A stretch of DNA of 64,000 nt from positions 14,260,001 to 14,324,000 of the forward strand of contig JAILWY010000012.1 in NCBI GenBank assembly GCA_022113835.1, in the 5' to 3' direction. The notes beneath the pieces were generated by a model. The model did no database searches, was not told where the DNA came from, and worked only from the letters and a program-made list of their open reading frames with translations. A program made the translations under genes and the position numbers. This DNA is from Atopsyche davidsoni (taxonomy: Eukaryota; Arthropoda; Insecta; Trichoptera; Hydrobiosidae). The first letter of the stretch is position 1. Every line of letters begins with the position of its first letter. Shown here one piece after another: positions 21,766 through 33,999 of this stretch.

Positions 21766-22045
21766 ATTTCACACCTGCAATTTTACGCGAATTTCGTCCG
21801 CTTCGCACATCAGTTTAGTCACTTTGGTTACCCGCTTGAAATATAAATAGAATATAAGCTATTGTGTAACAATAACATTTAATTTATTAAAAAAAAATCT
21901 CATAATTAACTCGGAGTTGCTAAACGGAAGAAAAAAAAATCAAAAGTGCAAATCGAAGAGTGTATAGACTAGATTTCACACGCACAATTTTACGCGAATT
22001 TTGCCCGCTACGCACATCAGTTTTAGTCAATTTGGTACCCGCTTA
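21741..22045 (+). repeat. Pair of ~97-bp direct repeats at the piggyBac fragment end
   Basis: 21741-21837 and 21948-22045 share GAGTGTATAGACTAGATTTC, ATTTTACGCGAATTT, CGCACATCAGTTT and ACCCGCTT with a few differences. The first unit overlaps the last codons and stop of the transposase-like frame, so the frame end belongs to the repeated unit. Confidence 0.7.
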
Positions 22046-22439
22046 AAGTGTGTTAATAAATTTATTTATTACCCTCTAAAGTACTACATTAAATCAATTT
22101 CTTTTTAAAATAGTTTGATTTCAAAGCTAATAGGCACAATTTTTAAATTTTCTTTCACATTATAAAAAATAAAAAAATATAAAGAAAGAATTATACAACA
22201 TAGAAATAGAACAAGTCTTACAAAGGTTTCGATTACTTATAAACCTAATACAAACGAAAGGTTATAATGTTACACTATAATATACCAATTGGGTAGGTTA
22301 TATATTATTATGGGCCTATTTCGGTTAATACAAGGCCATGCTAAATTACGACTGTACCTCTCATAAATATTACGGAACCCACTGATACCCATTCAAAATA
22401 AATAACGCAGCATCTTATTTAATAGAAAATGTAGCATCT
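22046..22439. other. AT-rich spacer, no gene seen
   Basis: Nothing supported. Confidence 0.5.
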
Positions 22440-22745
22440 GCCCGGGTGAGATATCTGCAGAGTGTTCAATAACTCATACCTGGCTGGCGAATAACTAACC
22501 GAGGGCGTGGCGGGGGCGGCGTATCTCCATACTGACGGACGCCGGCGGTTTGCGTCAAATAATAACGTATAAACGCGAGACGCAAGCCAAGTATGAGCTC
22601 GGCGTAATAAAGACGCATAAACAGGCGACCTCGAAGGCTTCAGGTCCTCCCTTCGGGGACTGAATGCACACGAGCCGCGGCGGCGGCTGAAAAGATTGAG
22701 TTTGGAGATGCTATCTCGCGAGAGGCGGCTGTGTGTGCTGCAGAT
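22440..22745. promoter_or_regulatory. GC-rich island
   Basis: Contains GGGCGTGGCGGGGGCGGCG and GAGCCGCGGCGGCGGC, followed by an A19 run near 22767. No coding frame. Candidate conserved or regulatory element. Confidence 0.4.
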
Positions 22746-25449
22746 TAGAAAGCAGTTGTATAAAGAAAAAAAAAAAAAAAAAAGGAAATTGAACTGTGCT
22801 TTCGAAGCGTTATAATTTTATCTACAACAGACTGTTTAAATTTTTCATACTTCAAACTACTACTGTACTTAAACCACAAATATAATTACTCAAATGGCTG
22901 TGATTACAAATTTCAAGGGCTTGAGTATGGTGTTGACTGAAGAATGAAAGATCTCATTTTAAATGACCAAAAAATATAATAACCTATTATAATATTGATA
23001 CAATTTGCTTGTGATTGCATCGAATGGTTGATATGTTAATATTAATCTAGATATATATTTAGTACATGAAAAATATTCAAATATACGTAAATACTCTCTT
23101 TTGTTGATATTCCTCAGAGAGTAGTTGAAACGTGAAGCAAATTTTGAAAAAACTGTTTGCTTTGCATAGAGCACTCCCTTGGTTGTTGATATTCGTAAAA
23201 AGGAAAACCTTCACAAAAAAAAAACTATTAGGGAATCTCTATATACATGAAAAGATAGAAAAAAACTTTTACATAAACTACACAGGTCAGTATAAATATA
23301 GTTAAATGTTATCAAATACTCACGTTCGCCATTGCAACGTTTTAAAGTTTAACTCAAAAGGAATATCTCTATTTTACCTCTATACACACATTATTCAAAA
23401 GCAAAAACTTAGCTAGGAATAAATCAAGTCCCAAAGGAATATTCTTAATAACTCTTTAACATAAGTTTTTTTAACCTCTAGATTCGGTGATTGACAAAAC
23501 AATTTAATATTAGAGATTCCTTTTTAATTTTTTTAATATTATGTAACTTAGCTTTCTTGTTTGTCTTTGAGGAAGTCTGATTTCTCAGAATGTCTTAGAA
23601 TTACTTTTTATAACTGTATGTGAGAGTGTAGTTACATCATTATAAATTCAAATAATTTATTAATATTTTTAAACGGAAATAAATATAATCGCAAAATAAA
23701 TTGCGACAAAAGAAAATATTTCTTTATTATTAAAAAATAACACAAAATATAATAAACAAACAGATGGTTATGTGTGTTTATATGTTTTTGTTTATTTTTA
23801 AGCTTCGTTGCAATATTTATTAGCTCCCATTTTTTATTCAACGTTCCCACCATTCACCGACTAAGAATCTTCGTTTACAAAGTCATTCAGAGAGGCGGAA
23901 AAAAAGCTTGAAACTCAGAAGCAGCCTGAACTGCTTAGTAAAATAAAAACTCCAGTTAGCAGTCTCGTTAAAAGTTCATAGACAAATTGTTTTGCGAGTT
24001 GATCAGTACAAGTTGGGATTACACCGAATAGGCGAGAAGCAAATGTTGACTTTTCTCGAGACTAACTTAAATAAATCGGCCGGCAAACATGTCGACTTGC
24101 CAACTCCCGGACGGCACTGCTCCGCGACTTTAATTGGCTGCCCGGGCAGTCGATAATCTCACCGAAGCGCAGTCTGGGGGAAGGCCAGGAGTGCAGGAAG
24201 AGGGGTGAACAAGCGACTAAGAAAATATTTAATTCGATTGCCATAATTAAAAGGGTTATGTCAAATCCATTAAGGCAAAGTTACAATATAACCATTTAAT
24301 AATACTCAGAAAACTATTTTCAAAAATAGCGTTGAGGCTCCTTTAGCACAACATGTATGACTGATGATAAAAAAAATTATCGCACAGTGAAATTAAATTT
24401 TGATCATAAACAAGCTTCTTTATTAAATAATACAGTGCTCTAATAAATAACATCTAACAGAAACAACGAAACAATGGCCGTTCTTGCGTAATTGGATGGC
24501 TATAATGTAACAAATTTTAATATACGTGCAATTCTAGTAGCGGTGGTATTTTATGAATCTTTGGGGGTATGCTGTGTAATGTAACCACCCGCGGTTATGC
24601 AATTTGAGATTAGACTAGAAAAGGCCATTAGCACCGCACACTCCTCAGCGCATTGGAGCACTTCATAGTACTTTCTGGCGCTTTCAACAAAATGGCTGAC
24701 AAACAACTGCTTTGTGCAATATAGCTTGCCCGCCATAGTAACTAACTGCCTCGCACAAGAGTTCAGATTTCAGTTAAAAAATATTGCTATTAAATAGCAA
24801 ATAAAATTTTAATAAAATACAAAGGAGATATGGGAAATACTGCAATTCGGTTGATACTATGAAAATAATAGATATTCCTTGAATTTATAATATACTTTTA
24901 GATATTTTAAAAGCAAAATTTTATGAACAACATTCAATTTACTTTGCAAGCTTCTTCTGATATTTCAACCACTAGCATTATAATAATGATAATAGAGCGT
25001 CAAAAAGCAAATTTAAAGCACATGAAACCATTCATCGAAAAGGTAAAGTTCATTTAGATTTATTTAATGATGGAATTATCTTTCTAGAATGAGATTTTTT
25101 TTGTACAAAAATTTAGGTAATTATATTGACATAAAATAACAAATACCATATCCATAGCAAAGCATTTTTATAAACATCAATATGCTCAATGTGTATAATT
25201 AAAAATAACAAAATAGCAGTAAAAGTCAATTGTGAACGTTTTTCGCAAAGTACGGCAAGAAAGCTTCGTTTTGTATTTTCATTCTTCATTATTTAACGGA
25301 ACTAATTAAAATTCGATCTACAAATTGACAGCAGAAAATAATTTATTACCTAATTCTTAAGAGCAGCCTAAAATGTAAATAAAACGGGAAAAAAAACGTC
25401 CAGTCACGAAATTTTTAATTAAAAATTCATACAACACCTAAAAGGAAGT
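22746..25449. other. Spacer with two balanced islands, no gene seen
   Basis: Mostly A/T-rich. Balanced islands lie at 24060-24245 (CCCGGACGG, CCGGGCAGTCG) and 24540-24760 (CCACCCGCGG, AAAATGGCTG). The short frames there are not recognisable. Confidence 0.5.
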
Positions 25450-25760
25450 AACCGCGCCTTAAACAAAACTATGAAATACAAAAAATATGCGATCTTTTTA
25501 CACGCCACTCAAAGAGGCCCAGCAAATTGTCCCGACAATTAAAACTGCCAAAAATGCCGGCCGATTTGGCAAATTACGCAGGCTGCGTCCCGGCAAGGAC
25601 GAAGACACCTTACAAACAACATTGTTTACGTCCTGCGTGCTACCCTCGGCCTCCGTCTGGGCCGTAAACCGCCCCTCGCGCCGACCCGCCGAGATAAGCG
25701 GGCGAGGGTGCGTACGATGTACCGCAACCGAAAACGGCCCCAGATAAAAACTCTATATAT
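25450..25760. promoter_or_regulatory. GC-rich island
   Basis: CpG-dense (CGCCCCTCGCGCCGACCCG). Opposed overlapping frames are present on both strands. Its right end (from 25721) is included in the tandem duplication described next. Confidence 0.4.
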
Positions 25761-26276
25761 TAGACGCGGCGAAACAAGGCCTGCAATTGTTGTTATGTAC
25801 TGGAGTGTTTTCACATTAATTATCTGCAATTCTAGCTAATATAAAAATTTCAATATTTTTGACAGAGAGTACTTGGTGGAATTCCATTTTAATATTTTTT
25901 GAATAAAATACTTGAGTGATTTTCCACATGTTCGTTTTTATTGCGACCGGTTTCGCCAACCTTTCTCATATTGACATTATCAAGCAGAGTGAGATTTTTA
26001 CCGCAACCGAAAACGGCCCCAGATAAAAACTCTATATATTAGACACGGCGAAACAAGGTCTACAATTGTTGTTATGTACTGGAGTGTTTTCACATTAATT
26101 ATCTATTAATATACAATTCTACACATTAATATACAATTCTAGCTAATATAAAAAATTCAATATTTTTGACAGAGAGTACTTGGTGAAATTCCATTTTAAT
26201 ATTTTTTGAATAAAATACTTGAGTAATTTTCCACATGTTCGTTTTCATTGTGACCGAGTGAGATTTTATATAATAA
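25721..26276 (+). repeat. Direct duplication of island edge plus Penelope terminus
   Basis: 25721-25999 and 26000-26276 are two units offset by 279 bp. Both begin ACCGCAACCGAAAACGGCC and run through the same flank into a Penelope-like terminus. The second unit has a small insertion (an extra TTAATATACAATTCTACACA block near 26105-26130). It lacks about 38 bases of the terminus (the hammerhead-like core). So the flank and the element end were duplicated together after insertion, and the units then diverged. Confidence 0.8.
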
Positions 26277-26287
26277 TAAGAGGATGA

Positions 26288-26506
26288 AAAAAGGGAGATG
26301 AAACATCTACCTTCGGCCTCCACCTCTCTGATAACAAGCACGACTTTAACCAGAACTCCATTAACAATAAAGGCACAAAACTCGATCGCCAAGAGATTTT
26401 AGAAATCAATCGCCTAAAATATAATACACCGGAGCACCTGTTTAATGACCAGGTTATTTTCAACAAGTCTCCACTATTATTCCCTATTGCTAAATCACAT
26501 CTTTAA
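26288..26506 (+). pseudogene. Penelope-like GIY-YIG endonuclease C-terminal fragment
   Basis: 72 codons up to TAA at 26504, opening after an in-frame stop. The readable pattern STFGLHLSDNKHDF matches the histidine-bearing F-x-x-H-L-x(4)-H segment that follows the GIY-YIG core. KGTKLDRQEILEINRLK matches the LExLEI segment, and LFNDQVIFNKSPLLFP matches the typical C-terminal LNDQhxF...hF ending of these proteins. GIY, YIG and the catalytic arginine are lost by truncation, so it is inactive. Confidence 0.65.
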
Positions 26507-26799
26507 AAAACCATTTACTGCGCAAAAACCTATTATTTACAGATAAACACACTACAGGACAAACCCCAACACAGGATAACTGCTGCTACACCTCAAAGCG
26601 ACTACTTTAGATAAATACCCCATTAATATAAAAACATTTGTTCACAAAAATTTGCAATTATATAGAATCTTCCACTTGTCAGGTACATTAAAATCACATT
26701 AACCCTTATTACCTGACAATCACTCTCTCTCTTTCCAACAACCTCTCCCTCTAACAATTGTTTACCTAATTGCATATTATTATATAAAATCGCACTCTG

Positions 26800-26845
26800 T
26801 TTGATAATGCCAACGTGAAAGGTTGGCGAAACCGGTCACAATAAA
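26800..26845 (+). ncRNA. Hammerhead-like motif of the second Penelope family
   Basis: TTGATAA (26801-26807) stands where CUGAUGA is expected. Stem II GCCAAC/GTTGGC (26809-26814 with 26822-26827) is perfect. GAAAC (26828-26832), CG loop and GTC (26835-26837) follow. The GAAAC-NN-GTC block matches the canonical short stem III and cleavage triplet. Two departures from the CUGAUGA core predict weak or no activity. The inverted copy at 25950-25990 reads the same core on the minus strand. Confidence 0.5.
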
Positions 26846-26881
26846 AACGAACATGTGGAAAATCACTCAAGTATTTTATTA

Positions 26882-27099
26882 AATTGACAAAAAAATCAAC
26901 AGTTTATCATGAATTAAACATATATCTGAATGTCAGAGTAAACACAACATTTATTTACTATCATCAAAAAAATCTTTATAAATTTTCTATTTGAGTGAAA
27001 GATATTTATTTTTTAATAAATATATATAAATACTTTTACACGTACACAAATAAAAATGAAACGTAACGAAGCATTCCAAAAACCTTCCCTAGTAAAATA
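26882..27099. other. AT-rich spacer
   Basis: Nothing supported. Confidence 0.5.
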
Positions 27100-27370
27100 A
27101 TTGCACGAAAATTCCAACCAGGACTCGAGCGCCGATCCGAAGTGGGCGTTAGTCCCCGGGGCGACGATACTTTCAGTTTGGCCCGCGGCCCGGGAAGGCT
27201 CCCGTTCATTAAATATCCCTCCACTTGTATTGAGAGATTACCCGGTCCTAGTGATTGCCGATCTCGACTTCCCATCTCTGCAAAATCAACATTTGAAGCT
27301 CCCCGCGCGTCCCGGGCGGACCCGAAAGCTTCGTACATTTTTTATAGGCGCCAAGTGAAAGGTTGAGGGT
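27100..27370. promoter_or_regulatory. GC-rich island
   Basis: Four overlapping frames on both strands, none recognisable. Contains GGCCCGCGGCCCGGG and CCCCGCGCGTCCCGGGCGG. Candidate conserved non-coding element. Confidence 0.4.
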
Positions 27371-30300
27371 ATTTAAAAATCTACTGCACGAGTTGGCAAT
27401 AATTAAACGATTATCAGATATTAAAAAGAAGCTTGCGAAATAAATCACTACCAAGAAAACTCATTGAAACTTTAATTTATTTTGAATTTTATTCCGTGTA
27501 CAACACACAGGCATGTTTAATTCGTTATACTCTATATTTTAACAGCGATTATTTTTTTCTGTTCCTAACATTATTAGTCCAAAACTTTCAATTATATGAG
27601 AAACAAGCGAAAATTAATTTAACCGCATAACCTTAATATTTTACACAGGTTCAGTACACTTTGAGCCTATCGATCTTTAATTCTTCTTGACCTTGACCGC
27701 ATATATAAATTAAATAACTAAATGGGAATATAAAAGTACTATTTTGTTAAAAAAAAATTGATTCAATTTGTAATTTGTTTATTTGACCGATGCTTAATGA
27801 TACTAGTAAATTTCCTATTGAAATTAAACAAAAAAATAATTAATTAAATTTACGTAAATGAACATGCAGAGACTACCGGGGATATTATATTTGAAATTTA
27901 TATTTTTTATAAAAAAAAATGAAACATTAAATCTCATCGTGTGATAGTAAGAATAAAATTGAAGAACAAAAAAAAAAAAATGTTAATTTTCTAACGTCAT
28001 AAAAAACCTAACGTACGAGTTTCGAAGATATCTCTTAAAACCGCAATACGGAACGAAATTCTTCCATTACAAAATTGTAACGAGATAATATTTTCACGAT
28101 ATCTCGCGCTAGGCCGACAACAACGCCGGGAGTGGCGTGACTCACGACTTTTCACGCACGCCTTATAATTACAGTATAAACAACCCGCAGCGAGCGCGAG
28201 GGCCACAGTGGCGGAAGTAAAAAAGTTGGGAGCGGATCATATTTTAGGGTTGCGAAACGATCTTTGAGAAAATCACAACATAAAATAAACGAATTTACAA
28301 AAAAAATGTTATTTTAGTGAAAACCAGTGGAATTGTGGAGATACTTTTTCGCCATAGTAAAACCTAGCATATATAAATAAATTTACATGCTGGAAATATT
28401 CGTTTTGTGGAGAGTTCTTTGTATTAGATATTGAAAATCGGTATTCGTTTGACATGGCGCTCGTTGTCGGACATATAAATGATAATTCAAATATTATACT
28501 TTATATTTTCCCATTTTCTTCGGTGGATTCCTCCACACTCAATCGCATAGAACGCCCACCCGCGAGGGTGATAGTCAAACAGTGAAATCAATTTTCATCT
28601 TGCGCTGTGTTGTTTGTTCGTGGAAGGAATTTGTTGTTCACTTATTTGTGTATACGTTCAGGCGCTCATGTTTACATTCGATTCATTTCCTCAAGGCACG
28701 CGCAGGTACTGGACAGCAGGTCCTTCGCATTGCTGACCCATTTCAGTACTGGAAATAGGTCGCCACCTATTGGCGTTATTCCTAGAAGACAAACAATATA
28801 CAATCGTATTTCTTTTTACAGGAAATAAAAAAAAACACACCTTATATATATTTTGTAAATAATGAAACAAGACCAAATTTATCCGGGTTCAAGGCAAAGT
28901 GCCAATCGATATTTGAATGGCTGTTTCTCGTACGATTGATTAGTCGTACGTTTTATCATTACGTTAAAAAATAAAAACGTTTAGAAGTATTGAACATTTA
29001 AACACATATATAAGAGAGTTTCTATTTTTTATACGACATTTTTACATGAGTATCGTAATGCACTGCATATCTAAATAAATTGAAGTGGAGACGTTTTAGC
29101 ACTATCGAAGTTATGTAACAGTCAAATATTCAAATATTCTGTGTTCAAGCACTTATCAATTATAAACAGTAAGCACGTACTTAAGATGTGGGATTTGACA
29201 TCACCTCTAGAGGGCAAGAGGGCTTAAAGTGTCTCAGTAATAAACCTCAATTATCTCATAAGCCTTTTATTTATTTTTATTTACATTCATAAAATGAAGT
29301 AGATCAAAGCATCTTTGTAATAAATAAGTAAAGACGTAGCAATTCGCAACATTTGCATGGCAGTGTGATTTAGGTGTTTCAAAATAAAAAAAAATCGCAT
29401 CTCAATAAAAAGTAGCGTGATAATACTGTTATAAAATTTTTGATAAGAGAAAAAGACAATAAAAAATTCACATAAACACTCCATTTTGAAATCTTCGCGG
29501 CGCCGCATTCGCGTTGCTTCGCGCCCTCGCATAGCGGCATAAAGTAATATAACGCACAGTCACCTATCACGGAGATAAGGCATATTCAGATTGAAGGCCT
29601 TTGTGTTACGGCATAAAGAATATGATAAAATAATAAGCTAGCGAGTGAGCGCCGCCGGAGAACACGCGTGCGACAAAATACACGGCTATTTGTTTCTCGC
29701 CTGAAAAAAATACTTAAACAATAACTCTCTTGTCTTATCTCGAGAAAACTGTAATGGCTTTAGATTCTTGGGTGTTTTATTTCTTACTTTAAAATTTATT
29801 ACTTTCGGTGAGACCACTTAATCACAAAGAAACTCGCGTAAAAATAAAATATAATATAAGAAACTGATCCAGGTATATTTTAGATATTTCGTAGACATTT
29901 CCAGAGATATTTCATATTTAAATAAAATATCACCCTAGCGGACTGCGGGTGCCTATGTTTTTATTTTCGTTTTTGGGTAAAAACATATATTTTTAAATGA
30001 AAGTTAGCAAACTAAGCTAATTCAAATATTAAAATATTAACATGCATAACACTGATACGATGCTTGCTTTTCTAAATTATGCAGAACTTTTATTCAATAA
30101 CATTCATATTTAAAACGAACTTTCAAAGATTAAACATTACAATATATTGCTAAAAAAAGTTAAACTATAATAAAATATGTATATAATAATTATAAAACGT
30201 TATAAGAATTCAAATGTATATAAAAGTTATCATAATTGATAAGTTGATAAAACCTACTCTAGATAATCAACTTACTAGAAAAAAAACCCTTTTTTTCACC

Positions 30301-30461
30301 AATCAAAGGGATCTAAGTGCCTCACAATGTTTAAAAGAGCTTTTCATAAAATATGATCACTCACTTCCTAACAATTAAGGTCCCGGTTTTTTATCCTGAG
30401 TTTTTTTAAAAGTTAAATAGACTATTAAAATTATGGCTAAAAAATATTCGCATATTTTTAA
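27371..30461. other. AT-rich spacer with small balanced islands
   Basis: No gene recognised. Balanced or CpG-containing patches lie at 28085-28235, 28500-28760, 29480-29560 and 29640-29690. A small perfect hairpin CGTACGA/TCGTACG lies near 28930-28951. Confidence 0.45.
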
Positions 30462-30535
30462 TTAAAAAGCAGTAATAATACATAAAAAGCAGTAATAAAT
30501 AAAATAAAATAAAAAGCAGTAATAAACTAAACAAT
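30462..30535 (+). repeat. Short tandem repeat AAAAAGCAGTAATAA
   Basis: Three units (about 30464, 30483 and 30510) separated by A/T filler. Confidence 0.75.
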
Positions 30536-30639
30536 TTCACAAATTATTACCACTGCTTATTTCCCATTTTATGTAGGCTCGCGGTGGAAACAATACAGAA
30601 ATTTAAGAGAGTGAGGTTTAATGGAAACTAATACGTTTT

Positions 30640-30990
30640 ATGTGCACTCGGGAGTGATGTTCCGGGCGTTTTGCAATATTCACCGGAAATAATGAAGCTA
30701 TCTCCAATATCATTGTCCGTCACGAGCCCCGATACGGCGGCGTCCGCTTTGTGCCTGGTGACGAGGGTTGACAGCCGAGGTCTGCATAATTTAAGGAACT
30801 TGCAAAAACTCCGTGATATCTGCAGGCGGAAGTCGGACCGTGAAGGCGTGACTAATCAAACTATGTTCTGCGGGAATTATGGCGCAGGCGCTGCGCGGAC
30901 GGCGGCGATAAGATTAATTCGAGGATTGGATTAGACAACTATTCATTGACTCAGCGGGCGAAGGGCTACATACTAATGTGTTACATTACA
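30640..30990. promoter_or_regulatory. GC-rich island
   Basis: An 87-codon plus frame (30671-30934) with no recognisable similarity covers part of it. The sequence is CpG-rich with GGCGCAGGCGCTGCGCGGACGG at 30881-30902. Best read as conserved non-coding, but a coding exon is not excluded. Confidence 0.35.
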
Positions 30991-31265
30991 ACGGTATATT
31001 TCTGTAAAACTACCAAGGTCTACATCTTGAATAACCCGCTTCAAATTATTACACTCGAGTAGGGTTAGAGAATGGATAAATGATGCACATCAAAATACTT
31101 TTGGAAATAATACAGCTGGCTCTACTAAAAACCTAGCTGTTGTGCTGAAATACCAAGTTATCAATTTTCAAGTTGTAAAAATTTACTTTTTTTAGCTTTA
31201 TTCCTTGTGTTATTGCTTGTTGTGAAAATAAAGCATAGATTTAAAATATTAAAAGAATATCCGTA
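30991..31265. other. AT-rich spacer
   Basis: Nothing supported. Confidence 0.5.
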
Positions 31266-31960
31266 AAATCATATCGTGGGTTTCCGGCCTTGGGTGGCTG
31301 GGCGCTTCCCAGTGAGGCCACTGCAAAACCCATAAAGCGAGCACAATAGAAACATAACGTTCGCGAAACAAGCCTACAGTAAACAATGTATTCGCGCCGC
31401 TGATGATGCGATGGCTCCCGAGGAGGCTCGGGTCCCGAGAGCCCTGGCAGCGGCAAGAAAATCTGAAATGATATCACTGTTGGGACGGGGGGCCATAAAT
31501 CCGTCTCGGGTGCCGCGCGGCGCCTGGGGGGCGCATTATCTCGGGCCCCTGATATGACGCGTCCCCGAGAGGGTCACGGATATGGTAACGCGCTTTTATC
31601 CCCACACTCACGCTGCTGAGGTCCTCACATATGTCTTGTTGTCTTGATGGATATTTTTAAATTACTAATTTCACACCATTACATTAATACAATTCAAACC
31701 ATTTGACAAATGTGGTTCGTACTCTACTCTATATCTGCTCGTAGATGAGACTACATTAATAATCAACGAACCGCATAAATAGTGCGCATATAACAGAGTA
31801 CCAACAGCTTCCGTCTCCACCGAGCAATTCAAGCAAATCGTGATCTTCACCTCACCACCTCGAGTGCCCGTGTGGGGAAGCTAAAGAGTCCCTGCGCTGC
31901 AGTATCTGGCGGTCCTACCAAGAGAGCACCACCACCTTTGAAAATTCCGAAGGAGGCATA
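31266..31960. promoter_or_regulatory. GC-rich islands, two blocks
   Basis: Blocks at 31266-31625 (GTGCCGCGCGGCGCCTGGGGGG) and 31800-31960, with A/T-rich sequence between. The tandem CTACTCACTG repeat at 31975-31996 follows. No recognised frame. Confidence 0.35.
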
Positions 31961-31998
31961 TTAGGGGTGGTACTGCTACTCACTGCTACTCACTGCGT

Positions 31999-32388
31999 TT
32001 GATAGATTTTATTTATCAAAACAATAAATATTCTAATGAAAAAAAAAATTATAAGGTACATCACGTATTGTTTTATCGATGTATTGATCTTGGTTTTTTT
32101 TTTGTTGCTATCTTAATAGAAATATTTTTGTGGAATTCCGATAATTATTTAAAAATTATATATAAACATTGTAAATATAAGTTAGAACAGATACTGTCGT
32201 TCCATTCTTTACAAACAAATTTTCTTTATGAGGTGTATAATACAAAGATACGTGATTTTTTTTGCTGGTTGTTTGATACATCAATATATGAACAACCTAT
32301 GGAGTCATTCATGCAATTTTATAACAATATGTTCGTTCTTACCCAAAAAAGTTGTACGCCTCGCAATATAGACAAGAAGCAAATTTGA
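31999..32388 (+). CDS. Unrecognised 129-codon reading frame
   Basis: An open frame of 129 codons in DNA with over 70% A+T, where stops are frequent, so its length is mildly surprising. The product is rich in aromatic residues, asparagine and lysine, with one hydrophobic stretch near residues 26-45 (FYRCIDLGFFFVAILIEIFL) and six cysteines spread along it. I recognise no domain. No convincing splice sites or second exon were found, and the region before the ATG is a short tandem repeat. It could be a chance frame, an orphan gene or a decayed insertion. Confidence 0.2.
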   Translation: MIDFIYQNNKYSNEKKNYKVHHVLFYRCIDLGFFFVAILIEIFLWNSDNYLKIIYKHCKYKLEQILSFHSLQTNFLYEVYNTKIRDFFCWLFDTSIYEQPMESFMQFYNNMFVLTQKSCTPRNIDKKQI

Positions 32389-33999
32389 TTACTTAAAAAA
32401 AAACAAATAGCTCTCTAAATATTAACATAAACGATAAAAAAAGTAGTTATAATATTTTATAACTAATATCGAATACTTATTTAATTTTTTTTTCTTATAA
32501 AACCACATAAACGCATGAGAATTCCAAGAATTACAGGACCGTAATTAATGTTCCCAACGAGAATTAAATCATTCATGTAATCAAAGAGTTGATAGGTTTT
32601 TCATTGCATGGCGTAAGCACGACTGTGTTCCTGAAACTTTTCGTGTAATTAATGTAATCCCGAAATGAGTTATATACTCGGCGGGAGAGTGGAAGGTAAA
32701 ATAAAGCCAAAAAGCACGAAAAAGTTACTAGCAGCTTCACACGTAAGGATAATTCATTAGATCTTCCGAGACACCGCGGACGTGCCTCTCCAAGCCAGAC
32801 TTATAAAGTCCTAAAGCCGCTCTTGTAGCCGGTTTTATTTGCCCATAACTTAAAAATACAGGGAACTGCGTGAAAACTACGATTTTTTAGATACAAAATT
32901 AAACTAGGAACGATAAAGCTTTAAATTGACTGTTTTCAGTTGTAATTCAAAATATATCTTTAAAATGAAAAAAATTCTGAAGTACTTACTGTTCCGTTTA
33001 TTTTCAATTTCCATCACAAATTGACACATGAAAACTAGAAGTTCTAAATCAAAAAAAAATATGATTTTTGATAAAAAGCAAATTAAAAATATAAGAAAGT
33101 CTTAAGTGTTTAAAAGTTTAAATCAGTCTTAAACGTTGTCTATGTGTATATACTCTTCTATGGTAATGCTGGTTCAGTATGGCTAGATGGCACACCGACC
33201 AGAACTCCAGAAAAAAAAGGTCAAATTCAGCGGTGCTGACGGTTTTAAATTATTTTTTTCTCAGATGGCTATGAAGATGACAATAAGGCCATAACTCCTG
33301 CGAAAGACGAGTTTAATTTATAAAGGCAGTCGACTTTCATCGAAGTTTTAGTGAGAATTTATTTTCTTGATATTTTTTTTGTATAAAATAGATTTTAAAG
33401 AGTTCACTAAACCGAAAAAAAGCTTCAAGAGGAAAAAAATAAAACGGAGCAAACAAGTTATAGGTTTTTCAGTGAATCGACAAATACTTGGGTCTTTATT
33501 TATATTCACTTTGACTTTTGTAAACAGCAATATGTAAATATATTGTATAATGGAAAGGAAAAAAGTTCTTAAAAAAAGAAATAGAATGCCTGTAAAGTCT
33601 TTCTTCTGTATGTAGAAAATGAATATGTCCTATATTGAATAATGAAACTGGGTGAGTTATTTTAAACTCAAACGAATAAACTACAATATCTCACATAGTT
33701 AATGAATTAAACTACACCGAGAGTGATGACAAGAGCATCGACACTACCGGAAAGGGCGATACTGTAAAATATTTTATATTACAATAAACGTCGTCAGTAA
33801 CCTATTGAAATATTGTGAAAAGGTAAAATATGGAAAATAATATAAATTGTAATTGCTATTAATTTCAGAACATTCGCTAATGAAAGAAAAAGAAAGAGTT
33901 CCATATTACCTATAATTCTTGAAGAAATCTCAACTTTCCTAAGTTATAATGATGGAAGACGTAATCTAAAGATTAAACTTTATTGCAGAAGATAAAAAT
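32389..33999. other. AT-rich spacer with a balanced patch
   Basis: A balanced patch at 32640-32850 includes CGGCGGGAGAGTGG. No gene seen. Confidence 0.45.

Larger units (their letters stand above)
25902..26881 (+). mobile_element. Second Penelope-like element relic with inverted termini
   Basis: Outer inverted arms: 25902-25998 (and its duplicate 26209-26276) against 26775-26881. They read AATACTTGAGTGATTTTCC with its complement GGAAAATCACTCAAGTATT. Between them are the last about 70 codons of a Penelope-like endonuclease and a 3' UTR. The layout, a long plus copy with a very short minus copy joined to it, parallels the 10.5 kb and 55.6 kb elements, but the sequence is a different family. 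No clear target duplication was found, probably because the left end was duplicated. Confidence 0.7.
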
